NCBI RefSeq assembly: GCF_004571065.1
Contig: NZ_SPQN01000046.1
Span: 1 to 35,977 of the forward strand
Direction of reading: 5' to 3'
DNA length: 35,977 nt
Source of the DNA: Geodermatophilus sp. DF01-2
Lineage (GTDB): Bacteria > Actinomycetota > Actinomycetes > Mycobacteriales > Geodermatophilaceae
The notes below the pieces were generated by a model. It had not been told where the DNA came from. It ran no database searches and saw only the letters and a program-made list of their open reading frames with translations. The number at the start of each line of letters is the position of its first letter. Position 1 is the stretch's first letter. Below, one piece after another: positions 8,490 to 16,982 of this stretch. A program made the translations under genes and the position numbers.

Positions 8490-8760
8490 CCGACAGCCTG
8501 GCTCCGTCCTCACCTGGCGAGACAACGCCGCAGGAAGGCTCATCGCCTTCCGGTAGAAGTGCCTCGCTCGTCGGAGATCCTCTGCCCGCAGACCTGCTCC
8601 AGTCCGATCCGGCGATCCTGACCGACTCGGTACGTGGCAGTGGGAGCCCCGAGCGCGGACTTCTTCGGCCGCCCGGCCCCGACCAACGACCACGCTGACC
8701 TCGCGGGTCCACGGACGCCTCGGCTCCGGCCGCACCCCGACGGGCTGACAGGATCTGGCA

Positions 8761-9882
8761 GTGCCTCGCGTCCTCGTCGCCCCGGACAAGTTCAAGGGAT
8801 CGCTGACCGCTCCGGAGGTGGCCGACGCGGTCGCCCGAGGCCTGACCGCCGTCCGCCCCGGCGTCGCGGTGACGTGCCTGCCGGTCGCCGACGGCGGCGA
8901 CGGCACCCTGGCCGCCGCCCTGGCCGCCGGGTTCGAATCGGTTCCGGTCACCGCCACCGGGCCGACCGGCGAACCGGTGCGGACGGCGTACGCGCGCAGC
9001 GGGGACGTCGCCGTCGTGGAGATGGCCGACGTCTCCGGGCTGGTCCGGCTGCCGGGTGGGCGACACCAGCCGCTGACCGCCACCAGCCGCGGCACCGGTG
9101 AGGTCGTCGCCGCAGCCGTGACCGGCGGCGCGCGCCGCGTCGTCCTGGGCATCGGCGGCAGCGCCACCACCGACGGCGGCGCCGGCATGCTGCAGGCCCT
9201 CGGTGCCGTCCTGCTCGATGCGGACGGCGCACCGATCGGGCCCGGCGGCGGCGCACTCGAGCGGCTGGCCCGGGTCGACGTCAGCGGGGTCGCCGCGGCA
9301 CTGCGCGGGGCGGAGGTCGTCGTCGCCTGCGACGTGGACAACCCGCTGACCGGCCCGTCCGGCGCCGCCGCGGTCTACGGTCCCCAGAAGGGCGCCGGCC
9401 CGGACGATGTCGCGTTCCTCGACGGCTGCCTGGTCCGGCTGGCCGACGCCGTCGCCGACGCCACCGGTCGCGACCTGCGCGACGAGCCCGGTGCGGGCGC
9501 CGCCGGCGGGGTGGGGTTCGCGGCGCTCGCCGTCCTCGGCGCGGAGCTGCGGCCGGGCATCGACCTGCTCCTGGACCTGCTCGACTTCGACCGCCACGTG
9601 GCCGGCGCCGACCTGGTCGTGGTCGGCGAGGGCTCACTGGACGAGCAGAGCCTGCGCGGCAAGGCGCCGGTCGGGGTGGCCCGGCTGGCCCGGGCCGCCG
9701 GCGTCCCCTCCGTCGTCGCCGTCTGCGGCCGCCGGGCACTCGACGACGCGGCGCTGCGGGACGCCGGCATCGACGCCGCTCACGCGCTCACCGACCTCGA
9801 GCCGGACACCGGCCGCTGCATGGCCGAGGCCGGTCCCCTGCTCGAGCGCCTAGCCAGCCGGATCGCCGGAGAGCGGCTGTGA
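8761..9882 (+). CDS. Glycerate kinase (GlxK/GarK type)
   Basis: A 373-residue glycerate kinase that phosphorylates D-glycerate with ATP, feeding glycolysis. The family start PDKFKGSLTAPEVADAVARGL is present, as are LPVADGGDGT, the GIGGSATTDGGAGMLQALGA nucleotide-binding region and a VVGEGSLDEQS segment. Length is normal. The start is GTG 8761, at the beginning of conserved sequence. The 271 bp upstream hold no convincing gene. It converges with the acid-sugar operon on the other strand, which also yields three-carbon intermediates, but it is not part of that operon. Confidence 0.95.
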   Translation: MPRVLVAPDKFKGSLTAPEVADAVARGLTAVRPGVAVTCLPVADGGDGTLAAALAAGFESVPVTATGPTGEPVRTAYARSGDVAVVEMADVSGLVRLPGGRHQPLTATSRGTGEVVAAAVTGGARRVVLGIGGSATTDGGAGMLQALGAVLLDADGAPIGPGGGALERLARVDVSGVAAALRGAEVVVACDVDNPLTGPSGAAAVYGPQKGAGPDDVAFLDGCLVRLADAVADATGRDLRDEPGAGAAGGVGFAALAVLGAELRPGIDLLLDLLDFDRHVAGADLVVVGEGSLDEQSLRGKAPVGVARLARAAGVPSVVAVCGRRALDDAALRDAGIDAAHALTDLEPDTGRCMAEAGPLLERLASRIAGERL

Positions 9883-10158
9883 GTGAGCTCCGCTCACGGC
9901 GGTGGTCCGGTGGAACGAGTGCCCGCCGGAACGGTGGACGGCTCCGTCGGCCACCTCGGCGAGGCTCTCCCGGAGCCGGCCAGCGTTCACCGGGGACCGC
10001 AGGAGGTGGACCGTCTCCTTCAGCGAGTGGTACTCGTCGGCCGAGACGAGGAAGGCCGTTCCCTTCTTCGAGACGATCTCCACGGCAGTCTGGTCGGCGG
10101 TGACCTGCTCGATCAGCGGGAAGAGCCGCTGGCGTGCCTCGCTGGCGGTGACGGACAT
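9850..10158 (-). CDS. Orphan YefM-type antitoxin with replaced C-terminus
   Basis: A 102-residue protein whose first 71 residues are a YefM/Phd-family antitoxin (MSVTASEARQRLFPLIEQV, then KKGTAFLVSADEYHSLKETV). It matches the antitoxin at 29039-29284 at 63 of 71 positions. After LAEVAD the sequences part completely: the intact copy ends within ten residues, whereas this one has about 30 unrelated residues and runs 33 bp into the 3' end of glycerate kinase on the other strand. The YoeB toxin gene that should follow is missing. The ATG at 10158 follows a good AGGGGG ribosome site. It may still bind YoeB DNA or protein, or be a decaying relic. Confidence 0.75.
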   Translation of the reverse strand: MSVTASEARQRLFPLIEQVTADQTAVEIVSKKGTAFLVSADEYHSLKETVHLLRSPVNAGRLRESLAEVADGAVHRSGGHSFHRTTAVSGAHSQPLSGDPAG

Positions 10159-10184
10159 GGCGAGCCCCCTCGGACGAGTGGCGG

Positions 10185-10970
10185 TCAGTGCCTCGCGATG
10201 ACCACCGTGACTCCGCGCTGCTCGAAGGCGGCGACCGCCGGAGCCGGCGCAGCCGCGTCGGTCAGGAGCGTCCACCCGGGCTCGACGCGGGTCCAGGCGG
10301 GTGCGTTGGCGGCGGCGAGCTTCGAGGAGTCGGCGAGCAGGACGACCCGGCGGGCGTGACCGGCCGCGACCTCCTTGACGTGGGTCTCCTCGACGGTGGG
10401 CTCCCCCAGCCCACGCTCCGGGTCGACCGTGTCGGCGCCGAGGAAGGCCACGTCGAAGGCCAGTCGGTCCAGCGCCACCGACGCGAGCGGCCCCACCACT
10501 CCATGGCTGAGCGGTTGCACCTGGCCGCCGACGACGATCACCCGGACGCCGTCCGCCCGGGCCAGCAGCAGCGCCGACTCCAGGCCCCGCGTCACCACCG
10601 TCAGCGGGCCGGCCGTGACCAGCAGCCGGGCCAGCGCCAGGCACGTCGTCCCGGCGTCGAGGAACACCGTCCCCTCCGCCGGGACGAGGTCGGCCGCCCG
10701 CGCGGCGATCGCCGCCTTGGCCTCGGCGTTGAGCTGGGCGCTCTCCCCGAACGGGCGCTCGTGGAACACCTCGTCCCGGACCAGGGCGCCACCGTAGGTG
10801 CGGGCGATGCTGCCGTCGCGCTCCAGCCGGGCGAGGTCCCGCCGCACCGTGGAGGTGGAGACCCCGACCTGGTCGGCGAGGGTCTCCACGCTGTCCACGC
10901 CGGCGCGCAGCAGGGCCAGCAGCGCCTCGTGGCGCTCGCGCGTCGCGCGGCGCGTCCCGGCCTCCTCCAC
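10185..10970 (-). CDS. DeoR-family transcriptional regulator of the acid-sugar operon
   Basis: A 261-residue DeoR-type regulator. The N-terminal winged helix-turn-helix (RHEALLALLRAGVDSVETLA, then VGVSTSTVRRDLARLERDG) is followed by the sugar-phosphate-sensing DeoRC domain, with the typical EGTVFLDAGTTCLALARLL and DVAFLGADTVDPERGL motifs. GTG 10970 is chosen as start: AGGAG lies at an ideal distance and the gene begins 14 bp after the pdxA2 stop, so it is the last gene of the operon and probably represses it until a phosphorylated tetronate or triose intermediate appears. Paired palindromes upstream of the permease are candidate binding sites. Confidence 0.9.
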   Translation of the reverse strand: MEEAGTRRATRERHEALLALLRAGVDSVETLADQVGVSTSTVRRDLARLERDGSIARTYGGALVRDEVFHERPFGESAQLNAEAKAAIAARAADLVPAEGTVFLDAGTTCLALARLLVTAGPLTVVTRGLESALLLARADGVRVIVVGGQVQPLSHGVVGPLASVALDRLAFDVAFLGADTVDPERGLGEPTVEETHVKEVAAGHARRVVLLADSSKLAAANAPAWTRVEPGWTLLTDAAAPAPAVAAFEQRGVTVVIARH

Positions 10971-10984
10971 GGCGGCTCCTGCGG

Positions 10985-12022
10985 TCAGCGCCCGTAGGAG
11001 GCGCGGATGTTGTCGACGAACGGCGCGTAGTCGACGGCGGCCAGGTAGGCCGACAGCATCGTGCCGGGCCCGGCCTTCCCGGTGCCGGCGATGTCGAAGG
11101 CCGTGCCGTGGTCGACCGACGTCCGCAGCACCGGCAGCCCGACGGTCACCGAGATCGTGCCGTCGAAGTCGAACGTCTTGGCCGGGATGTGCCCCTGGTC
11201 GTGGAAGTGCGACAGCACGCCGTCGTAGCGCCCGACCAGGCCCTGGTGGAACACCGAGTCGGCCGGGACGGGCCCGGCGACGTCGAGCCCGCGGGACCGC
11301 GCGGCCTCGCAGGCCGGACCGATGTGCACGATCTCCTCGTCGCCGAAGTTGCCGTTCTCCCCGCCGTGCGGGTTGAGCGCGGCGACGGCCAGCCGCGGCT
11401 GCTCCACGCCGAAGACCTGCAGGGCCGTGTGCGCCCGGCTGATCGACTCCTCGACCCGCTCCTTGCTGATCTGGTCGATGGCCGTGCGCAGCGCGACGTG
11501 CCGGGTGGTGAAGAAGATCCGCAGGTGATGGCCCTCCGCCGCGGTGTTGCGGACGACGAACATGGTGTCCTGCTGGGTGACCCCGGTGAGCTCGCCCAGC
11601 ATCTCGGTGTGGCCCAGGTGCTTCGAGCCGGCGGCCCAGATGGCCTCCTTGTTGATCGGGCCGGTCACGATGCCGGCGACCTCGCCGGCCATGGCCGCCC
11701 GGGTGGCCTCCTCGATGGCGGCGACGGCGGCCCGCCCGGCGCGCGCGTCGACCTTCCCCCACTCGGGGACGTCGTCGCCGAGCACACCGGTGTCGACGAC
11801 GTCGATGACGCCCTCGGCCGGCTCGGTGCCGTACCCCTCGACGGCGCGGACCTCGACGTCGAGGCCCATCGCCTCGACGCCGCGGCGCAGCGCGGCTGCG
11901 TCGCCGACGGCCACCCCGTGGTGCCCGTCGGCGCCGGACTGTTCGGCGAGGGTGCGGGCCACGATCTCCGGGCCGATGCCCACCGGGTCGCCCAGGGTCA
12001 CGGCGAGGACGTGTCGGGTCAT
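10985..12022 (-). CDS. pdxA2: PdxA2-type 4-phosphotetronate dehydrogenase
   Basis: A 345-residue member of the PdxA family. Classical PdxA acts in pyridoxal phosphate synthesis. The PdxA2 subgroup next to DUF1537 kinases oxidises and decarboxylates D-threonate or D-erythronate 4-phosphate to dihydroxyacetone phosphate. Family motifs are clear: LAVTLGDPVGIGPEI, IVTGPINKEA, GHTEML, ALNPHGGENGNFGDEE and YDGVLSHFHDQGHIPAK with metal-binding histidines. ATG 12022 is preceded by a GGAGACGAG site. Position between the kinase and the DeoR regulator supports the catabolic role over vitamin B6 synthesis. Confidence 0.92.
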   Translation of the reverse strand: MTRHVLAVTLGDPVGIGPEIVARTLAEQSGADGHHGVAVGDAAALRRGVEAMGLDVEVRAVEGYGTEPAEGVIDVVDTGVLGDDVPEWGKVDARAGRAAVAAIEEATRAAMAGEVAGIVTGPINKEAIWAAGSKHLGHTEMLGELTGVTQQDTMFVVRNTAAEGHHLRIFFTTRHVALRTAIDQISKERVEESISRAHTALQVFGVEQPRLAVAALNPHGGENGNFGDEEIVHIGPACEAARSRGLDVAGPVPADSVFHQGLVGRYDGVLSHFHDQGHIPAKTFDFDGTISVTVGLPVLRTSVDHGTAFDIAGTGKAGPGTMLSAYLAAVDYAPFVDNIRASYGR

Positions 12023-12057
12023 GTCTGTCTCGTCTCCAGTCTCGTGCGGTCGTCGTG

Positions 12058-13383
12058 CTACCAGCGGGTGCGCGGCTCGGCGGCGGTGACGTGCCGGCGG
12101 TCGCGCTCGACGGCCCGTCGCAGGTGGTCCAGGCACTCGACGGCGGTGCCGGCGTCGCCGACCAGCCCGCCCTTGGTCACCACGTGCAAAGCGTCCCAGG
12201 GGCCGCCGACGACGGTGCCCGCGACGGCCAGCGGGACGACCTCCTCCCAGATCTCCAGACCGGAGGAGCCGAGCTCGGCCAGGACGGCGGCGGTGACGTC
12301 ACCGCCGGTGGTGTAGAGCCCGCCCACCGGGTGCGCCTCCAGGTTGCGGCGTACCGCCCGGGCCAGCTCGAGCGGGATCCGGTCGGCCTCCTCCGGGGTG
12401 GTGCGGCGGACGTCGGCGTCGTCGAGCACGGTGGCCAGGACGACGACGTCCGCGGGGCCGGCCTGGGACAGCGCCTCGTCGAGCAGCCGGGTGGTCGCGT
12501 CGGCGTCCGGGACGGCGCTGTCGGGGAGCGTCGGCACCCGGTGCACCGTGACCAGCTCCTCCCCCGCCAGCGTGCGCAGCTGCTGGCGGGTCAGGTCGGT
12601 CGCCGAGCCCGAGACGACCAGCAGCGGCGCCCCGGCCACCGCGCGGTCCAGGCCCAGCGCGCGGGCCAGCGCGACCGAGCCGGGCCCCGGGTCGCTGGTG
12701 ACCCACACCAGGTCCAGCCCCTCGGCGGCCGCGACCGCCGCGGCGGCGACCCGGTCCAGGTGCTCCTCGGTGGTGGCGTCGGCGACCAGCAGGTCCACGC
12801 CGTCGGTCAGCGCGGTGCGCAGGTGGTCCACCAGCTCGTCGGCCGGGCCGGTGACCGCGGCCATCGGCACCGCGCGGGCGGCGAGCTGCGCCTGCTGCTG
12901 CACGATCGCCACCACGTCGGAGGTGCGCATCGGCGTCCGCGCGTCGCGGGCCACCTCCGTCTCCTCCAGCCGACGGCCGCCCAGCAGCTGGTGGCCGCCG
13001 ATGGTGTGCCGCCCGGCGCCCGGATGGGCCGGGGCGCACAGCGCCACGGCCCGGGAGCCGGTGAGTTCCCGCACCTCCGTGAGCACCGCTGCGGTGGTCG
13101 CGCCGACGTTGCCGCGCAGCGTGGTGTCGATCCGGTTGCACACCAGCCGCGTCGGCCAGCCCGCGCGGACCACCGCCCGCGTCCGCTCGGCCGCGACCTC
13201 GGGCGGCGCGTGCCGGGCGTCGGTGGTCGCGACCACCACGTCGAAGCGGGACACCATCTCGGCGACGACGTCGGCGCGGTCGGCCGCGCTCGCCGTCACC
13301 GACCGCAGACCGGCCGCGGCGAAGCCGGCGGCGGCCGCGTTGGCGCCGGTGAGATCGTCGGCGACGACGAGGACGGAGGCCAT
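12058..13383 (-). CDS. Four-carbon acid-sugar kinase (DUF1537 family)
   Basis: A 441-residue kinase of the DUF1537 family (DtnK/DenK/OtnK). It would phosphorylate a four-carbon sugar acid such as D-threonate or D-erythronate at C4 with ATP. The start MASVLVVADDLTGANAAAAGFA is the family substrate-binding segment (ADDLTGA). NRIDTTLRGNVGATTAAVL is also characteristic, and the C-terminal nucleotide-binding part contains GGLYTTGGDVTAAVL and LHVVTKGGLVGD. Length is normal. The neighbour is PdxA2 rather than the OtnC aldolase and OtnI isomerase, which points to the threonate/erythronate route to DHAP. The exact stereoisomer cannot be read from sequence. Confidence 0.93.
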   Translation of the reverse strand: MASVLVVADDLTGANAAAAGFAAAGLRSVTASAADRADVVAEMVSRFDVVVATTDARHAPPEVAAERTRAVVRAGWPTRLVCNRIDTTLRGNVGATTAAVLTEVRELTGSRAVALCAPAHPGAGRHTIGGHQLLGGRRLEETEVARDARTPMRTSDVVAIVQQQAQLAARAVPMAAVTGPADELVDHLRTALTDGVDLLVADATTEEHLDRVAAAAVAAAEGLDLVWVTSDPGPGSVALARALGLDRAVAGAPLLVVSGSATDLTRQQLRTLAGEELVTVHRVPTLPDSAVPDADATTRLLDEALSQAGPADVVVLATVLDDADVRRTTPEEADRIPLELARAVRRNLEAHPVGGLYTTGGDVTAAVLAELGSSGLEIWEEVVPLAVAGTVVGGPWDALHVVTKGGLVGDAGTAVECLDHLRRAVERDRRHVTAAEPRTRW

Positions 13384-13402
13384 CGAGCGGATCCCCTCGG
13401 CC

Positions 13403-14923
13403 TCAGAGGAACAGGCTGGCGATCAGCAGCAGGGGCAGGGACGCGGCCCAGACCGCCGTGGTGATCCCCGACCAGCCCTGGAGTGCCGCCGTGCCGTCCA
13501 GTCCGGTGAACCGGGTGACGACCCAGAAGTAGGAGTCGTTGAAGTAGCTGAACACCATCGAGCCCGCACAGCAGGCCAGCGCGGCCAGCAGCGGCGAGAG
13601 ACCCAGTTCGATGACCAGGGGGGCGGACACCGACGCAGCCGTGATCATGGCCACGGTGCCCGAGCCCTGCGCCAGCCGGACCAGGGAGGCGACCAGGAAG
13701 GGCACCAGCACGCTGGGCAGCGCCAGCTGGGCGATGGCCTCGGCGAGCTCGTCGCCGACACCGGAGTCACGCAATACCTGGCCGAGGGCGCCGCCGGCTC
13801 CGGTGATCAGGATGATCAGGCCGGCGGACGCCGCGGCCTCGGCCAGCCAGTGGTGCACCCGCCGGCGCGGCGTCCAGCGCGGAAGCAGCAGGTAGACGGC
13901 GAGGATGATGCCCACCAGCAGGGCGATGACCGGGTTCCCGATAAAGGCCATGACACCGGCGAAGCCGGTTGGCGTGTACTCCTGGTCCGGGTCCAGAGCG
14001 CCCAGGGCGTTCCGGTCGATGGCCGTGGTGACCGTGTTGAGCACGATGAGCAGCAGCGGGACGAACAATGGCAGCGAGGCCACCAGCAAGCCGACCTTGT
14101 GCGGCTTCCCGCCTTCGGGGGTCTCCCCCAGCTGGTGGGCGAGCGGCTCGTCGGCCGGGGGCTCACCTTCCTCGATCGGCCGCGGGATGTCGCCGGAGCC
14201 CTGCCGATTGGAGGTGATGGTCCTGGCTGCCGAGGCCGAGCCCGTGGCCCCGGAGGTCGTCTCGGCGACGCCGGCGTACACGGCCTCCCGCACCTGCTCG
14301 TTGACCTCGCTCTCCAGCTTGGGGCCCATCCAGGCCGCGTAGCCGATCACCACCGGGATCAGCAGGAGCGTGAACACCAGCCCGGCCAGGATAAGAGCGC
14401 CGATCTGGGCGCCGAGGATGCCGGCCACGGCCAGCGGACCCGGCGTCGGCGGGACGAGGTGGTGGGTCAACGTCATCCCGCAGCCGAGGGCGAGAGCCAG
14501 CACGACGTAGCGGCCCCTGATTCGGCGGGCGATGGACCGCGCCAGCGGATTCATGATGACGTATCCGGAGTCGCAGAAGACCGGAATCGAGACCACCGCG
14601 CCGGTGCCGGCCATGGCCCAGTGCTCGCGGCCCCGGCCGAGCGCCTTGACGAACGCGCGCGCCAGCCGCTCGGCCGCGCCGGAGACCTCGAGCATCTTGC
14701 CGATTGCCACGCCCAGACCGATCACGATGCCGATCGAGCCCAGGGTGTTCCCGAACCCGGTCGTGATCGAGGCGATCGTCTCACCGATCGGCAGCCCGGC
14801 GAGCAGGCCGGTGACCAGCGCGGCAATCAACAGTGCCACGAAGGCGTCGAGGCGGGTCCACAGGACCAGCACGACGATCGTCGCGATGCCCAGGACCAGT
14901 GCCAGAAGGAGTTGCACGTCCAC
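13403..14923 (-). CDS. GntP-family sugar-acid permease
   Basis: A 506-residue integral membrane transporter of the GntP family (gluconate and related sugar acids, proton symport). Multiple transmembrane segments are obvious from residue 3 onward. Family motifs include IGLGVAIGKMLEVSGAAERL, SIPVFCDSGYVIMNPLA, LTHHLVPPTPGPLAVAGIL and, near the C-terminus, FSYFNDSYFWVVTRFTGL. A hydrophilic loop of about 70 residues (around 225-300) interrupts the middle. The GTG at 14923 has a strong GGAGG site six bases upstream, and the hydrophobic domain begins at once, so this is the start although the frame stays open into the CRISPR array. It is the first gene of the operon and presumably imports the tetronate used by the kinase. 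Confidence 0.92.
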   Translation of the reverse strand: MDVQLLLALVLGIATIVVLVLWTRLDAFVALLIAALVTGLLAGLPIGETIASITTGFGNTLGSIGIVIGLGVAIGKMLEVSGAAERLARAFVKALGRGREHWAMAGTGAVVSIPVFCDSGYVIMNPLARSIARRIRGRYVVLALALGCGMTLTHHLVPPTPGPLAVAGILGAQIGALILAGLVFTLLLIPVVIGYAAWMGPKLESEVNEQVREAVYAGVAETTSGATGSASAARTITSNRQGSGDIPRPIEEGEPPADEPLAHQLGETPEGGKPHKVGLLVASLPLFVPLLLIVLNTVTTAIDRNALGALDPDQEYTPTGFAGVMAFIGNPVIALLVGIILAVYLLLPRWTPRRRVHHWLAEAAASAGLIILITGAGGALGQVLRDSGVGDELAEAIAQLALPSVLVPFLVASLVRLAQGSGTVAMITAASVSAPLVIELGLSPLLAALACCAGSMVFSYFNDSYFWVVTRFTGLDGTAALQGWSGITTAVWAASLPLLLIASLFL

Positions 14924-15000
14924 GCGGAACCTCCACGGTCTCCCCGCCGTCCGGGGCGCTCCCGCCGTCGGGAGCTCCCGGGAATCGTGACAGCACCAAC

Positions 15001-15038
15001 CTGCGCAGATCAAGCGGTGAGCTGAGAAGACTGCGCAG
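15001..15038 (-). promoter_or_regulatory. Paired CTGCGCAG palindromes upstream of the permease operon
   Basis: The 8-bp palindrome CTGCGCAG occurs at 15001-15008 and at 15031-15038, 30 bp apart, in the 227-bp gap between the permease start and the CRISPR array. Two identical palindromes about three helical turns apart, next to an operon that encodes its own DeoR regulator, are good candidates for its operator. Confidence 0.45.
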
Positions 15039-15198
15039 TTCGCGCAATTTCTCGGCTTTGCGACGGCGAACCTGCAAGGGGCATCCCCGCAGACGATGGG
15101 ACGACATCCGCCGCTAGGGGGTCTGACTGGAGCGTGACGCCCCGCCCGTAGGCAGCTCCCCGCGGGCGCGAGGAGCACGCGCGAAGCTCGCCAAGGTA

Positions 15199-15218
15199 AA
15201 GCCCACGGGGGTGGGCTT
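15199..15218 (-). terminator. Hairpin at the distal end of the CRISPR array
   Basis: A perfect 8-bp inverted repeat (AAGCCCAC and GTGGGCTT) surrounds a GGGG loop and overlaps the second, decayed repeat. The array is transcribed leftward toward the permease operon on the same strand, so a stop signal is expected about here. There is no long U-run. Confidence 0.45.
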
Positions 15219-16888
15219 AACCCCGCGGACGCGGGAGCACCTCTCCTCCCTGTGGGGCGGCACGGTCGGCGACGGCTCACCCCACGGACGCGGGGAGCAC
15301 CTGGGCGGGGTGATCGGCGGTGTCGGTCAGGTGGGCTCACCCCCGCGGACGCGGGGAGCACCGCACCCTCCTCCGCTGGCGCAGAGTCGATCCGGGCTCA
15401 CCCCCGCGGACGCGGGGACCACGCCGGTGCGCCCGACGCGCCGCGCCCCCCGGGGGGCTCACCCCCGCGGACGCGGGGAGCACACCGGATGGTCGACTAC
15501 CTCGCGACGCCACTGGGGCTCACCCCCGCGGACGCGGGGAGCACGCCAGCCGGAGCGCCGCCCGCAGCATCGGCGGGGGCTCACCCCCGCGGACGCGGGG
15601 AGCACGCCCGCCTCGACCACCCGCTGGCCGGGGCCAGCGGCTCACCCCCGCGGACGCGGGGAGCACACTTACGCCCTGACCGCCGTCGACGACCCGGCGG
15701 GCTCACCCCCGCGGACGCGGGGAGCACCCGACGACCGCACCGACCGCTTCGGCGGTCATGGGCTCACCCCCGCGGACGCGGGGAGCACCTGGCGGTGACC
15801 GACGACATGATCCGCGGCTGGGGCTCACCCCCGCGGACGCGGGGAGCACGCGGGTGCAGCCGCCCTCGGCGGCGGGGCGGTGGGCTCACCCCCGCGGACG
15901 CGGGGAGCACGCGCGCCGGCGGTCGTGATCGGCCCGTGGCGGAGGCTCACCCCCGCGGACGCGGGGAGCACGCCAGCCGCAGCTGTTCGGCCAGCCACGG
16001 AGCGGGCTCACCCCCGCGGACGCGGGGAGCACGCCGTCGCCCGCGGCCACGCCGACCACGCGGACGGCTCACCCCCGCGGACGCGGGGAGCACCCGACGA
16101 CCGTGGCACCGCAGGACTTCAAGGGCGGCTCACCCCCGCGGACGCGGGGAGCACCCGAGCCCAACGGCGTGGCCGGCGCCGGCCAGGGGCTCACCCCCGC
16201 GGACGCGGGGAGCACGCGCTGTTCCTGGCCGGGACAGCGCTGGGCGCCGGCTCACCCCCGCGGACGCGGGGAGCACCGACCTGCGGGCCTACCGGTCGGT
16301 GACCACCGGTGGCTCACCCCCGCGGACGCGGGGAGCACCAGCTGGGCATCGCCCGCGGCGACATCGCGGACGGCTCACCCCCGCGGACGCGGGGAGCACT
16401 TCGAGAAGACGCTCGCCGAGGGCGACGCCCGGGGCTCACCCCCGCGGACGCGGGGAGCACCGTGTCCGTGCGGTCGAGCTCGACGTACCGGGCGGGCTCA
16501 CCCCCGCGGACGCGGGGAGCACGTGCCCGACCAGCGGATGTTGGCCGCGTCGCGGGGCTCACCCCCGCGGACGCGGGGAGCACCCGCCGCCACCGAGGTG
16601 GTCTGCCCGGTCCCTGGGCTCACCCCCGCGGACGCGGGGAGCACCTGGCGAACCTGTCGAACCCGCAGTGGGACCGCGGCTCACGCCCGCGGACGCGGGG
16701 AGCACGGGGTCGGCACGCCGGCGGTCCGGTCCTGCTGCGGCTCACCCCCGCGGACGCGGGGAGCACATCTGCCCGTCCCAGGTGCGCGGCGTGTAGGCCG
16801 GCTCACCCCCGCGGACGCGGGGAGCACGAGCACCTGTGGTTCGGGCAGACCGGCCCGGCCGGCTCACCCCCGCGGACGCGGGGAGCAC

Positions 16889-16982
16889 CGGCTGTATCAC
16901 GACCGCCTCGGCCGACCCGTGGGCTCACCCCCGCGGACGCGGGGAGCACCGGCTGTATCACGACCGCCTCGGCCGACCCGTG
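16889..16982 (-). repeat. Tandem duplicated spacer-repeat unit
   Basis: The spacers at 16889-16921 and 16950-16982 are identical over 33 bases and adjacent, separated by one repeat. This indicates duplication of a spacer-repeat unit by recombination between repeats or by replication slippage. Confidence 0.95.

Noticed and set aside
8486..8698. A 70-codon frame starting with GTG at the stop of the small membrane protein
   Set aside because: No ribosome site, low-complexity Ser/Pro/Gly composition and no similarity; the overlap with the previous stop is probably chance.
8490..8760. Gap between the small membrane protein and glycerate kinase
   Set aside because: Examined on both strands for a gene, RNA or strong palindrome; nothing convincing was seen.
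9880..9898. GTGAG/CTCAC hairpin after glycerate kinase
   Set aside because: A 5-bp stem with a 9-base loop and no T-run is too weak to call a terminator.
14924..15361. N-terminal extension of the permease frame into the CRISPR array
   Set aside because: A strong GGAGG site and the start of the hydrophobic domain define the start at 14923; the extension encodes CRISPR repeats.
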